Shown one piece after another: positions 1-12,295 of a stretch of DNA of 64,000 nucleotides; position 1 is the first letter of the stretch; every line of letters begins with the position of its first letter. The notes below the pieces were generated by a model. The model made no database searches. It saw only the letters and a list, made by a program, of their open reading frames with translations, and was not told the DNA's origin. Source of the DNA: Malurus cyaneus samueli (lineage: Eukaryota > Chordata > Aves > Passeriformes > Maluridae); NCBI GenBank assembly GCA_009741485.1, contig CM019218.1, positions 29,968,898 to 30,032,897 on the forward strand, read 5' to 3'. The position numbers were made by a program, and so were the translations under genes.

Positions 1-694
1 AACTAAAATAATAAATTGGAGACTCCAAAAAAAAAATGACGCAACACCTATAAATCATTTCAGTTCAAATTTTAAATATTACAAGAATTATGGTATTATT
101 TGAAGCAATGTATAATTATCTACTTCAGTTTTATGTGTTCAGTCTTTGAATGGAAAGATAGTGTATCCCTGTGTGTTTGGAAACAGTTCTTTCCAAACTG
201 CTTTGTTCTATATCTACTCCACAAGTCATGCTTTTAATTCCTATTTTGAGAATTGAAAGTCTAAGTTACTCAAAATTATTTTAAACAATTTCTAAACCAA
301 AGCAGCAACATTCTAACTCCAGAAATGTGAATTCAGGTCTGAGACATCTTGACATTTCTAAGACAGCTGCAGCTGGAGATCATCTCCCAAAATACAGAAA
401 ATCCTGATTACATATGTCTTTGCAGGGATGAATTAAGGTAATTATCATTTGCAAGTATCAGTTTTTATTAATTCAGATTTTTAATTGTTTCATTTCCTTC
501 AATACAAGCAAAGGTAAATAATATATGCCATTTTTAAAGGCAGAAAATACCTCCCATCTCAACTGGCTATATTTATATGAGCTTAGCATTTCAGTGTCAC
601 AGTTGTTTTCACCTCATTCGTTTTTGGTCATTTGCTTGTACAGTTTCATGTTTTCCTGTCACTGTATTCATAGCTGTTATGTGTTGTGCATTAG
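1..694 (+). other. GPHN: GPHN intron upstream of the C3-like exon (partial)
   Basis: AT-rich intron sequence with no recognisable coding or repeat content. The exon expected before C3 (ending around AAAIAAK in human) is not here. The last 100 bases carry seven YCAY tetramers (597-671) and a weak, interrupted pyrimidine tract before the ATTAG acceptor. This fits an optional exon. Confidence 0.8.
597..671 (+). promoter_or_regulatory. YCAY cluster upstream of C3-like exon (putative Nova silencer)
   Basis: YCAY tetramers occur at 597-600, 609-612, 614-617, 628-631, 646-649, 659-662 and 668-671: seven in 75 nt, where about one is expected by chance. They end 24 nt before the exon. Nova proteins bind clustered YCAY in pre-mRNA, and clusters immediately upstream of a cassette typically repress it. 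The C3 cassette of mammalian gephyrin is, as I recall, skipped in neurons under Nova control. The motif count is direct; the function is inferred. Confidence 0.55.
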
Positions 695-802
695 AAGCAT
701 CCATCCTACACCAGTTCAGCTGTTATCATGGCAAAAGGTGAACAGCCCATCCCTGGTCTCATCAATTATTGCCATCACGCAGCAGGCAGTGCAGGAGAAC
801 TG
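695..802 (+). CDS. GPHN: Gephyrin C3-like cassette exon (optional, 36 codons)
   Basis: The exon opens after ATTAG and closes before GTAAGA. It is 108 nt, phase 0 at both ends, with no stop, so inclusion or skipping keeps the frame. The peptide starts [20 protein letters not shown] and continues with [12 protein letters not shown]. It aligns with the mammalian C3 cassette, which I recall as 33 residues with HPFYTSPAVVMA and [14 protein letters not shown]. In mammals C3 is inserted between the linker ending AAAK and IPDS; it is common in non-neuronal tissue and largely skipped in neurons. Compared with the near-invariant neighbouring exons this copy is unusually divergent: F to S, P to S, S to C, an altered end (GSAGEL) and three extra residues. 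It may be relaxed, or losing function. The match of core and borders makes the homology secure, but not its use. Confidence 0.85.
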
Positions 803-2502
803 GTAAGAGACACTTCCAAGAGGCTTTTGCACTAACACTAACTAAAAATACTCTGCCTGCCTCATAGTCTATGTATGAACAGACAGTGTTTTGTATGTTC
901 TTCTAACAAAGACACATCAGTGCTATTTTTTAGAGCACATTCTACAGAAAATATCTGTTTAATATAAAAGGCTAAACAAGGTAAAGGTCATGTGTATTGT
1001 CAGTTTGAATCATTTAGCTGCTGAGATAATAATTGGTATAAAGCCTATGTTTCTGATTAGGCATCAGCTTTATCATCTAATATACTCAAAAATTGAATGT
1101 AATTAAAATAATCTCCTAAAATTACTGCTTTAGACCTATGAAATTGTAACTATTTCCTCCTTGTCTTTCTCTGCTGCTTTTCTCTCAGTGGTTGTTTTGC
1201 CAATGCAACATTTGCAATGGGTGTTCATAGTATGCTTTCATTGCTTGCAGTTTCTCCCTCATTTTGTTTTCTGTTAAGAAATAGAATTTCTCAGAAACAG
1301 AAGACTTCAGGAGTCAGGAAGCAGTGGACTTATTATAAATTACTTGGTTTTAGTGAACAGTGGAAAACTACTTCAATGAATGGTAGAAAGGACCTGTTCC
1401 CTTAGGCAAATAGTAATTTAAACCATCAGTCAAATAGCCTAACACCTCTATATTTAAAACATCATTCTGTGTCCCTTGAAAAGCCACTTGGAAATGTGGA
1501 GACTTTAAAGAGTTCACACACTTGATAATGAAGTTATACATAGGTTTATAATATATACATGCATACATACATGCACCCATTTATTGCAGTAGTTGGGATT
1601 TTTTGAGTTGAGGTCACTAAACAACAATTTGGACCATATTCTTCCACATCAGTGGAACAGTGAATTTAGCCTCTATAAAGAACACTGTTAAACTGTCATC
1701 CATGTTTCTGTGTCCTTTTGCAGATTACCCTTGAGTTATTGTTTTATGCATTCTATAATCCAAATCATATCTTCAATCTCAGAGCAGAAAGTGGTTAGTT
1801 TTTTTGCAGGTTGTTGGTTTTTCTAAGCTGTCCTTTCTGTATGTTTTTCAGACATTTTTTTAACAGTCATAGTAATTGCCATCTACAGTTTGTTTTATTA
1901 CCTCACCAGCATTGTCAATCTTGTTTCATTTCTGGGCAGAAGAGAATGAAGAACTCATACTTTTTGCTTTTTCCCCTTCTTGTCAATGCTCTCATCAAAG
2001 TTCCCTTATATGAAAACACAAATATTTAAACCAAAATAAAAGTACTTCAGAGAAAGGCCAGGTCAGATAAAAGCTGTAGAGGCAATGACTGATGGCTATG
2101 GTGAATATCTTTTTCTGTCACCTCATTCATTTCTCATTAATTTCTGTCTTTGACAGTATGTTACAACAGGTTTTCCATTCCAGCTAGTGCAAACAGAAAC
2201 TAGTTTCAGCGAACTAAGAATTTTATTGTATTCCATTTAAAGTTTTGAGATCTCTGCTCTGTATTCAATTTATTTAAAACAGGAAAGTGAGTAAAAAATT
2301 TTAGGGAAACACATCATAAATTCTCAGTGTGACTTAGTGAAGGTTAAAAATACAAGCTATCCAAAATGCAGTAAAATTCCTGCCCTTCTTTTTTTCAGAT
2401 TTCTATGCCCCAGGCCACACAGAAATTTCTGACGGGTTTATCAACCTCTAACAGAGTTAACGAGAATTTCCTTGATTAGAGACTTAGATTGCCTAAGTTT
2501 AA

Positions 2503-2526
2503 TTTTTTAATTTTAAAATTAAAAAA
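2503..2526. repeat. Perfect AT palindrome, 12 bp arms
   Basis: A T6-AA-T4 arm is followed at once by its exact reverse complement A4-TT-A6. It is probably a chance product of AT-rich intron sequence; no function is claimed. Confidence 0.8.
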
Positions 2527-3259
2527 GCTTACTAAATGTAGGTGAGAAAAATGATAAATTCTCCATGTCGCATTATACTTTTATGTATTTCTGTTTATGG
2601 AATAGACATACTAGTACCTTCACTGAATTCAGCACATTTTAGTGGTTTAAAGAGGAATATTAGTGCTGCCATTTTCGCAAAACGACACATTCTACTTTCA
2701 TATTAGAAAAAGAACAAAATTATTAATTATGAACTAACTTGCTCTCAGTGAGAATTTTTTCTAGATCTTTTCTCCATGCAGAGGCCAGTTAGGCACTGTT
2801 TCTGAAGAGGAAGATATCCCCAGCGTAGTCATCCATAGTGAAAAGAAGTTCTGCTGACTTCATAATTTACTGTGGAAATCGTAGCATGAGTTGCTTAGCC
2901 TTGAAAGATCGTCTGAGGGGAGCTGGCAGAAACTGACAGGAGAAAAACACTGCTGGTGTAGAAACACAGTGGAGCAGATAGGAGGCAGTTGGTGGCACTC
3001 TGAGAACAAAATCTGTTTTCACACAATTTATAAACAACTTGTAAACATAAGAAACTCTTAACATGAGGAGGAGCGTATATGGTGAAATAAGAACCCCTAG
3101 GTATAACCCAGTATGTCTAAGTCAAGGTTGCTAAGTTAGACATAGTCATTATTTATGGAGGGGAACCAAGGAAGTTGAGAGAATGGAAAATGACATTAAA
3201 AAAAGCAATATTTAATGACACAAATATTCAGATTGGTCATTTTAACTACACTGAGACAA

Positions 3260-3321
3260 GCAACAAAGATGCCTTAATGTTCTAATAACGGCAACAAAGA
3301 TGTCTTAATGTTCTAATAATG
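3260..3321 (+). repeat. Tandem duplication, 31 bp x 2
   Basis: Two adjacent 31 bp units, 3260-3290 and 3291-3321, each begin GCAACAAAGATG. They differ at two positions, both C versus T. This looks like a local slippage or repair duplication. Confidence 0.9.
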
Positions 3322-3643
3322 GAACACATACTGAAAACTAGGATTCAGGCTTGTTCCTGGAAGGACATACTTTCCAGTGACATCTGTCCTAAAATCTTAG
3401 TAGGCAACAATGCTCAAAATGCCTAGATGCAGACTGGGTAAGAGCATCTCTGTTTATAAAAAAAATCCTGTCTGGAAATGCCCAACATTCATGATTTGGC
3501 TTTTAACTGGATCTTTGTTTCTTGCTTCCTTTTGTTGTGTGTTACTGCCATCTTCCCTGGACAAAGGAGTTCTTTTGATGGTTCTCTTGGAACTTGAACA
3601 TCAGGCTGAAGTAAAAAATTCTTAATGAGCGAGAAAGATCTTA

Positions 3644-3647
<4 letters not shown>

Positions 3648-3677
<30 letters not shown>
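3648..3677 (+). repeat. (GT)15 microsatellite
   Basis: An uninterrupted GT dinucleotide run. In the transcript it would be a UG repeat, a general binding site type for TDP-43 or CELF proteins. It lies far from any exon here. Confidence 0.95.
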
Positions 3678-3679
<2 letters not shown>

Positions 3680-4243
3680 CCGTTCAAAGATCTGAATGTC
3701 TACATTTTTGACTTGCAGGAAGTAAGGGCAAAGTGATCTGTAGAATTGCTGCCTCTGAAAAAGGAAGAGTTTAAAATAATTAAAACAAAATCAGCATAAG
3801 GCTTTGTAAAGCCTCATAGTGGAATCTGCTGCATTGTAGAGCAATTGTGTTGTAGAACAAATGTTAGAGATCAGTTCTCCTATCTGAGGTATTTATCATT
3901 GGCATGTCTTAACATTTTAGACTAAATTAAAAAATCATGTTAAACTAGTAATCTAATCAGTTGTAAAGCTGGTGTGATAGCTGCATGACTGGGCCCAAAT
4001 ACAGCAGTAACAAAAACCTGCAAACTTTCTAAGACTCAGAATATCAAAGCTAAGAAAAGCTTTATTCTAAAATTCAATCCTCTGTCTCCTTTCTTTAAAA
4101 CTGAACAGAAGAAATGGAAGATAACAAATAATGATAGATTCACTTTTACAACTGAAAATAAGAATGTTTTCTTACTGTTGTAAGTTGGTGCATTTCCACT
4201 TACTTCACCAGCTAAAGGATTTGTCACTAAAATTCCAGCTTAG

Positions 4244-5950
4244 AAATAGAATCAAAGAATAGTTTGGTTTGGAAGGAATTTTAAAGGCCATTTTGTCCAA
4301 ATCCCTGCAATGAGCAGGGACATATTCAACAACATCAGGTTACTCAGAGACCCATCCAACGTGACCTTGAATGTTTCCACAGGTCAGGCATCTACCATCT
4401 CTCTGGGTAATCTATTCCAGTGTTTCACCACCATCATTGTGAAAAATTTCTTCCTTATATCTAGTCTCTGCTGCTCTCTTTTAGTTCAAAGCCATTACCC
4501 CTTCTCCTGTCACAACAGGAAGTTTGCCCCATGTTTCTCATAGCCCCTGTAAGTATTGAAGGACCGCAATAAGGTCTCCCTGGAGCCTTGTCTTTTCCAG
4601 GCTGAACAATCCCAACTCTTTCAGCTTATCTTTATAGGAGAGGTGTTCCATCTCTCTGATCATTTTTGTACTCTCCTCTGGACTCTCTCCAACAGATCCA
4701 TCTTTCCATGCTGAGGAACCCAGAGTGGGACACAATATATTCCACGCAGAATCTCACGAAGGCAGAGTAGAGGTGCAAAATCCCCATCCTTGCCCTGCAC
4801 CCACGCTGCTTTGGATGGAGCCCAGGACATGTTTGGCTCTCTGGGCTGGGAGTGCACATTGCTGATCACGTCCAACCTCTCACCCACCAGCAGCCCCAAA
4901 CCCTTCTCAGCAGGGCTGCTCTTGATCCATTCATCCCCAGCCTGTGTTGATATAGGGGATTGCCCTGAACCAGGTGTAGCAGCTTGCCTTTGGTCTTCCT
5001 AAACCTCATGAGATTGCTGTAGGGCCACTTCGTGAGCTTGTCCAGGTCCCTCTGGATGGCATCCTGTCCTTCAGGTGTGGTTAGTGCACCCTCATCTTGG
5101 TGTTGTCTGCAAATCTGCTGAGGGTGCACTCGATCCCACTGTCTGTCATTAAAGAAGAAATTAAATAACACTGGTTCCATATGGACCCCAAGGGACACCA
5201 CTTGTCACTCATGTCCGTCAGGACTCTGAACCGTTGGCCACTGTCCTCTGGATGTGACCATCCAACCAATTCCTTGTCCACCTAATATTCCACCCATCAA
5301 ATCCATGTCTCTCCACTTTAAAGAGAATGTCTATAGAAGTTCTGTAGAAGATATCCGTAGCTCTTCCCTTGTTCACTGATGTAGTCACTCCATAGAAGTC
5401 CTAGTATAATTAGACAGGATTTCCCCTCAGTCTAGCTATTCTGGCTCTCTCAAATCAGCCTGGCTGCCTCAAATCAGCTCCCTGTCCTCCATGTGCCTTA
5501 GCACAGCTTCTAGGGACATCTGGCACAGAAGTGAGGCTGACAGGTCAGTAGTTCCCAGGGTCTCCTTTCTACCCTTTTTAAAGGTGGATGCAATGTTCCC
5601 TTTTTCCAGTCCCCTGGGACTTCATCTCATTGCCATGACTTTTCAAATGCCATGGACAGTGGTTTAGCAACTCCACTTGTGTATTCCCTCAGGACTTTGG
5701 GATGCATCTCATCAGGATCCATAGACTTAGGTACATTCAGGCTCCTGAGGTACGAACCTGATTATCCCTGGCAGTGGGAGAACTTTGCACCCCCAACCCT
5801 TGACATAAGGCCCATCCACTGAAGAAGTATGGGGAAAGAGGTTGTCAGTGGAGGCTGAGGTAAAAAGTTGTTGATTGTCTCAGCCTTTTCCTCATCCATT
5901 GTTACCAGTTTCCCTGTTTTTCATCAGGAGGGATACGCTTCCCTAACTCG
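4244..5950 (-). mobile_element. CR1 LINE, 5'-truncated, antisense to GPHN
   Basis: Read on the minus strand, this is the 3' part of a CR1 non-LTR retrotransposon: reverse transcriptase C-terminal half, then the 3' UTR, ending at 4244 in a decayed ATTCTATG-type tail (TTTGATTCTATTTCT). The plus-strand text near 4262-4320 (TTTGGTTTGGAAGG, GAGCAGGGACA) is the complement of the conserved avian CR1 3' end. Coding traces lie at 5081-5281, 4866-5201, 4660-4899 and 4538-4735, in different frames, so several frameshifts are present. The catalytic FADD box reads FADN at 5102-5113. The element is therefore dead and old. The upstream border is approximate, because similarity fades around 5940-5960. Confidence 0.9.
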
Positions 5951-6613
5951 CACTCTAACATATTTGGACAAAAAAACAAGACTGAAGTTTAATTTTTTCC
6001 CTCAGAATGTATTTTAAACCAAGTGTTGGCTTTGGATGGTGGTTCCTAATGCTTTTGCCATTACTTGCTCCAGAGAGGCCTGTAGCTTTTGCAGCACAAA
6101 CCTTACATTGAGAGTTTTTGCAGCTGAAATAAAGTCTTCATGGAATTAAGAGTATTTACTCACAGCATGACATTTCTTATGAGGAATTTTCTCCCTGCAT
6201 GACATTTCTTTAGAGGGGTTCAGTAAATTACTAGCAAATGGTTTTCTCTTCAGAATGTTGTGGCCTGAATATATATTTCAGAATATAGTTAGTGAATGGA
6301 AAGTCTGCCTCCTGTCATGTCGTGGTAGAAATCATTGTTGGTCATCACTGGGTTTGAAACAAAGGTTTAAGAGGAAACGATTATTTCCTTATTATTTCAT
6401 GTCATGGAATGTTTGATTCATAGGTTTTTCAGGACAACTAGTATGTTCTTTGCTATTTCAGTTAGCATGTGATCTTGTGTATTTGTTAGGTATTTGTTAC
6501 TGGAATTAGGAGAATATGCCATTAACCACTGCCAAGCACTGAGTTTGAGGAGGTGTGCAAACTGAGGAGTGGCACACATAGGAAAAACCTATGGTTTTGA
6601 GGTAAGGTTTTGA

Positions 6614-6823
<210 letters not shown>

Positions 6824-7750
6824 TGAAAGCTCCATGCTCAGCCATGTAATCTATCAGATTAATGTATTGCCTCTGCTGAACAAGGTTGGTTCGCATGGAG
6901 GGTTATGTCATTCTACGTAACAGATAAATGTAAGATAGTATAGCTCGTTCCATGTGTGCTCTTGCACAGTTTAGCATGTGGGTCCACCAACAACTTCTGG
7001 TTATTGGTCTCTTGCATTATCGATCATGAATATGAAATTGTTAGCACCTTGAATGTATTTAATATCCTTTAGTATCCCCAGGAACATAGATAATCCTGCC
7101 ACTGAGTAACAACCTTAAGCAAGTAGTATTTTGTAAAAAAATACATATGCAAATTTGTAGCCTGGGCTGGGGCAGATCTGTGCCCCACTACTACTGTTCA
7201 GTTTAAGAGTTTCAAACCAACTGACTTTGCTCAAACTTAGATATTTGCTGCCTGACATTTGGAAACAAAAACCAGCCTAAATTAAATAGAAAGTTTTAAT
7301 GCCAACCTTGTGGGATTATTATTCAGTTCTCAGTGATTAGACTATACTATTGATCATTGAAGTGAACTCTATTATGTTCTCTTTCTATCAGGCTTTAAAC
7401 AGCTTACATCAAAAACTAAGTGAATTGACCAGTGGCAAGGCCTGTAATGTTTACCTTCAACAGAATTCCTTTCAGCAGAAGAAAACTGGCTAAATTCACT
7501 TTGTACGTTCACATCACAAAGATCTTTGTGTGGCACCAGATGCTGACATACTAATAAACCAGTAGCAGATGGCAAATAATAGCATTCTTCCTTATCTAAC
7601 TCATGATCCTTGAAGATTATTCTGCTTGGTAAAATGATTGCCAGCATCTGCTAGTTCTTCTTTCTTACTGTCTCATTCTTTTCTGTCAGCAAGCAAGATT
7701 TATTGGCAGCTACCATAGAAATATTTTGGCTTAACCTATGGGATTTTTTT

Positions 7751-7796
7751 ATACACTGCTTACCTTCAGTTTAATACACTGCTTACCTTCAGTGTA
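7751..7796 (+). repeat. Tandem duplication, 23 bp x 2
   Basis: Units 7751-7773 and 7774-7796 both start ATACACTGCTTACCTTCAGT and differ by one base near the end (TTA versus GTA). Near identity suggests a recent local duplication. Confidence 0.9.
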
Positions 7797-10700
7797 ATAG
7801 AATCAAAATTATTCTGATGGACAGCAAACTTGAGCTTCATGATATAGTCTATTTTTCTTAAGATTGTTCAATCTGTAAACATCTCCTAAACTTTTTTCCT
7901 TAAAAATTGTGTCTTGTCTAATGGCTTAAAAGTAAAAGCACAGAGCTTTTTACATTACAATACTCAGAGCAGAAGAGCAAGACAAAACAGAGAAATTGCA
8001 CTGAGCCTTATTCCCATTGACAAAACAAAGTTATCCAAAGAAAACCAAAGGTGACCAGTAACAAGCATAAATAAGAGACAGCTCTGGTGAGAAATAGCTC
8101 TAGAAGAAACCTATACATTTTCAAGAAGTTTATCACAATGGGAAGGAGTAAAGACTTTCTGTTATTGAGCAGAATACACTCCTCTAGGGTGTCTTGAAAG
8201 ATTCAGAAGGAATCAGAAAGAATTCAGAAGGAATGTACAAGAAGTTTGAAACAGATCAAAAATCTGAAACTGTGTTTGGGAAATTAGTGGAAATGAGCTC
8301 ATTTCATAATTAGACCATGCTTTGGTATTTCATGTTGAGACCTGCTTTTCCTATATGACTGCAAAATCAGATTGTGTTGAAAATAAGGAAGACCACACCA
8401 CTTTTATAACTGGAATTGCCATGTAACATCTAGCTAGGTTAGATTTTCTGTGATGTCTTTTGGTGGTGGTTTGTTACAAGCTTATATAGGGAAAAACAAA
8501 AAAACCCAACTGGAAAATAAACTTGATGGGTGATGGCATCTGTTCATATTACCTTGAAGTAGGATTTTGCACATAAGCTTCTTTACCAATTAAAGAGTTC
8601 TTGGTTCAGTATTACTTTTTAAAAAAATTAGAGAAACTACCCATTATCTTTTTGTTCAGTCCTTTTGAGTGTCCTCAAGTTCCCAAACATCCTCTGAATT
8701 TATCAAGAAATATGTTAATTCATATTCCTCAAGATTATCAATAATGCTAAATGTCTTCACTTATTCAGTTTTCCCTCTGGATCCTGGCTTTTCCTGTAAT
8801 ATGAATTAAGTTTACACTGGCCTCTTCCCACACAGTACTGAGAATAAAAGTAAATTGAACCTCAGCATTGAGGTGATGTACCAAGGTGTTTTTTTTTTGA
8901 TTCTTTAATCTGCAAATGTGTATCTTTTCAATACTTTCATTTGCTGGTTTAGGAATTCATTTCAGGGCTCCAAAAGATGTATATATGATATGGAACAAAG
9001 GTGAGGAAGTGTCAGGGGAAAAAAAAGATTTCTTTGATTACACTTTTTTTTGGAGTGATGGTCTAGCCACAGAGCAAGTGGCACTATATTTCTTTGTCAA
9101 CTGCATATTCTTATTTATTTTGTTGTACCACTTTCTTGTTGTATTTTTTTTATCCTAAGTGTATATGAACCCTTACATCTCTCTTACTGAGTATGCTGAA
9201 TAACAGAAAGCTCTGTGTGTCTCAGAAAAAAAAAAATCAAGCTTCTGCAATGATGGGAGCACCTCTATTAAATGAATGTAAGTAGCAGGTGACTAAAGCA
9301 TGAGGATATTGGAGAAAAGATATGGGAGGACACTTTACTAATGCTCCTGATTGATACTGACTTTTTCAGAATCACATTTTGGAAAACTTATCTTGTTTAT
9401 ATATACAACCAGATACGTACACAAAATACAACATTTAATTGTAAATTTGCTTTACTGTTTGCAGCTTCTCATCCATGTTTTCTGAAAATCTGTTTCTAAC
9501 ACAGTACTAAATGATAAATATTTAGTAGAAATCTGGATGTTTCAATCAGTCTTCAAAAATGTAATTTCCTGGTAAAAGAAGTAATTATATTTCTTGGAAG
9601 GTAGGGACTTTTAGACAAATTGCCACTGGGACTACTCTATGTCTATGATTAGGTACATCCCCAAGACTAAGCAAAATAGCTTTTGTTAGCTTTTAATAAA
9701 TCTTTGCAGAACACTTTTCTTGTTCTCTAAATTTTATTTGAGTTTCAAACAAAATCGACTACTGCACAAAGAACATTTAAACCATATTTGTAGTAGAAGG
9801 ATTCATATACAGAGGCAATCTGAGTTTTACTCAGAGGAAAACTGAGCACTCCTCCCTTTTTCAGTCATTCAGTCATAAAGCTGATAATGGTTATGACATG
9901 CTTTTATCTTGCACAATATATTTTTGATAATTTGAAAGTTTTATTGCTTTTTTAACATGGTTAGATGAATTTGCTGAACACTCAAATACAGAAGTTTAGG
10001 ATAACACAGTGTGGCTTGCAAGTTTTTCTTGTCATTTGCACTAGCTGCTCAGGTTCTAAGTTCTATGTTTTTGTGTTTGTTTGTGGTTGGCATTTTCAAA
10101 AGTAAAATGCAATGTTCTTTCTAGACACAAAATCGGGTAAAATACTCTTATAAATATGGAGATTTTTTTTTTTATATTTGCATTAATGTTGACTCTTGGG
10201 GTTTTTTTAAGCTTACAATAGAAAATTTTCCATCTAAAACTTCAGATAGCTGTAAAGAATATATCCAGAGCAAATGACTGAGTCATTATTTCAAACTTTG
10301 AATTTTGTTCTACTCTTAGGGGGATGATATTAGTCTAAAAGAAAATTACATTTTTCAAGTTGAAGTCTTCATTTCTCACACACATACTGATGGAATCAAT
10401 ACTTAATTTTTGGTAATGTTGTGTGTCAAAGTCAAATGAAGCAGATTTAGAAGATCAAGGACAGTTTTTTAAAATATCGCCAGGAATTCATTTCAATGAC
10501 AAGAGGTTTTCAAAGTATTTCACTTTGCAAGATCATCAGTCTCACTGATGTTCAGTTACTTCAATGTGCAAAGTTTCAGTGTTATCTTTGATCATGAAGG
10601 ATCCTAAGTAACTAGTTATAGTACTTTCAAGATGAGAGTGTGGGGTTTTTTTCCATCTTGCTACTTCATTCCCTTCACTCCCCTACATTCTGCTTAAGAA

Positions 10701-12238
10701 AAAGTCTTTCTCTACTTACTAGTTTTCGGTCCCTTCCCTATCTATCCATAGTTCAGTTACACTGAATCAGACAAAACCCTCAGTGGTTAGATCCTTACAT
10801 ATTTGTAGTTGCAATAGATAACTTTTGATTTCTACGTAACAAACGTTTATTGGCTCTGTCTTACAGCTAAAATGAACAAGCAAGGCTACTTTTCAGAATT
10901 TTTTTCAGGCATAACCAAATGGTCATCTCACCATCCACTGCTCTGTCCATCCACATCTCCTTTGTAGCACAGTACATTTAATTCTGCTGATTGATCACTT
11001 TCTGTTACTTTCTGCCTCCTATGAATAACTATTGTCTTTATCATTCATAAGCTGACATCTGCCTGAAGACCTAATATTCCCAATGTATGAAGTGTGACAC
11101 TTGTAATTTATATAAATTTTCCAGTTGCAGAGAATTTCTGAAATGAAATAGCCTAGAAAAATATATTAATTTTCTTTTGAAAGAACAAAATGCTGATGAA
11201 CGTTGTTTCTGTGATAAAAAGAAATCTTATGTCAGTAATTTCTCATGCTTATTGCTAACAAAAAATATGTCATGAACCACAGCTTTAATGTTGAATGTGT
11301 ACATTGACGTTCACACAGTCAAATGAGTTACAAATTAATATTACACCTAGTTCTGATCTCTGTTTTCAGTTTAGTGTTCTTTCAATATAGAATTACTATG
11401 TGAAGTAAGGACATAACCAGATGGGAGCAGGTGGAGTTGGAAAAACCTTTTTGTCAATTATTGTTGTTACAGATTTTTCAGTGGAAATATTCAGTATTTT
11501 TCAGTGGAAGAAAGATCAGTTTCCATATCAAAAATTCTTACACTAACAAGGTGCTGTTCAAGATGTGTTGTGATAAGCTGTGGTCTTATCCACAGTGTAG
11601 ATATTTTGTGTTTATTTGAGGGCATATTTTTTTTTTCATCTTGATTCTTACTTGTTTCTTCTTAAAGTCATTCAAAGTGAAAGCAGTATGGCAAGTGTGT
11701 GAATATATTTTAAAGTTTGAACACATACACTAAATTTCCAAGTGAAGTTTGTTTCCTTTTCAGTTTTTTTCTGCCTAGGGACTTGCTTAAGTAGCAAGTA
11801 CTTTGGCATAGCTGTTTACCTGTACTGTGGCTGAGGAGTGGAAAAGTGGGGAAAGACTGTTTTAAATTGTTAGGATGATCCACATGGGTGAGATCACACC
11901 CCAAGGACAGCAAGGGTTTCTTGCTTTTTCTTGCAAAAATATACACAAACATAGATATTTATTCTGCTAAAAATCCCAATGTTTTCATGATTGTCTCTAC
12001 ATTTAATTTCCTCTTAATTTTTTTCAATGCATATTCCAGGATTACAGAAAATTATATTTAGTACAATGACATGCTAATAGAATATATATTTGAGTAGAAA
12101 GTAGCCATAGTTACCTTAAGATGAATCCTGCTTACTAATGCACATCAGTCTATTGTATCCTCCTGGGTTCTTCTCAATACAGTGGAGCAGTAGTTTTCAG
12201 ATCAATTGCTAATTAAGGTATTAGAATATTTTCATATA

Positions 12239-12295
12239 TTACCTTTTTCCCTCATGGTAATATTACCTTTTTCATATTACCTTTTTCCATCATGG
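12239..12295 (+). repeat. Imperfect tandem repeat of ATTACCTTTTTC
   Basis: The core ATTACCTTTTTC appears three times within 57 bp. Two copies are followed by CTCATGG or CATCATGG, so a longer unit was partly duplicated. Confidence 0.8.

Noticed and set aside
4310..5281. Several open frames on both strands at 4.3-5.3 kb
   Set aside because: Minus-strand ones are broken CR1 pieces; plus-strand ones are shadows of the same element.
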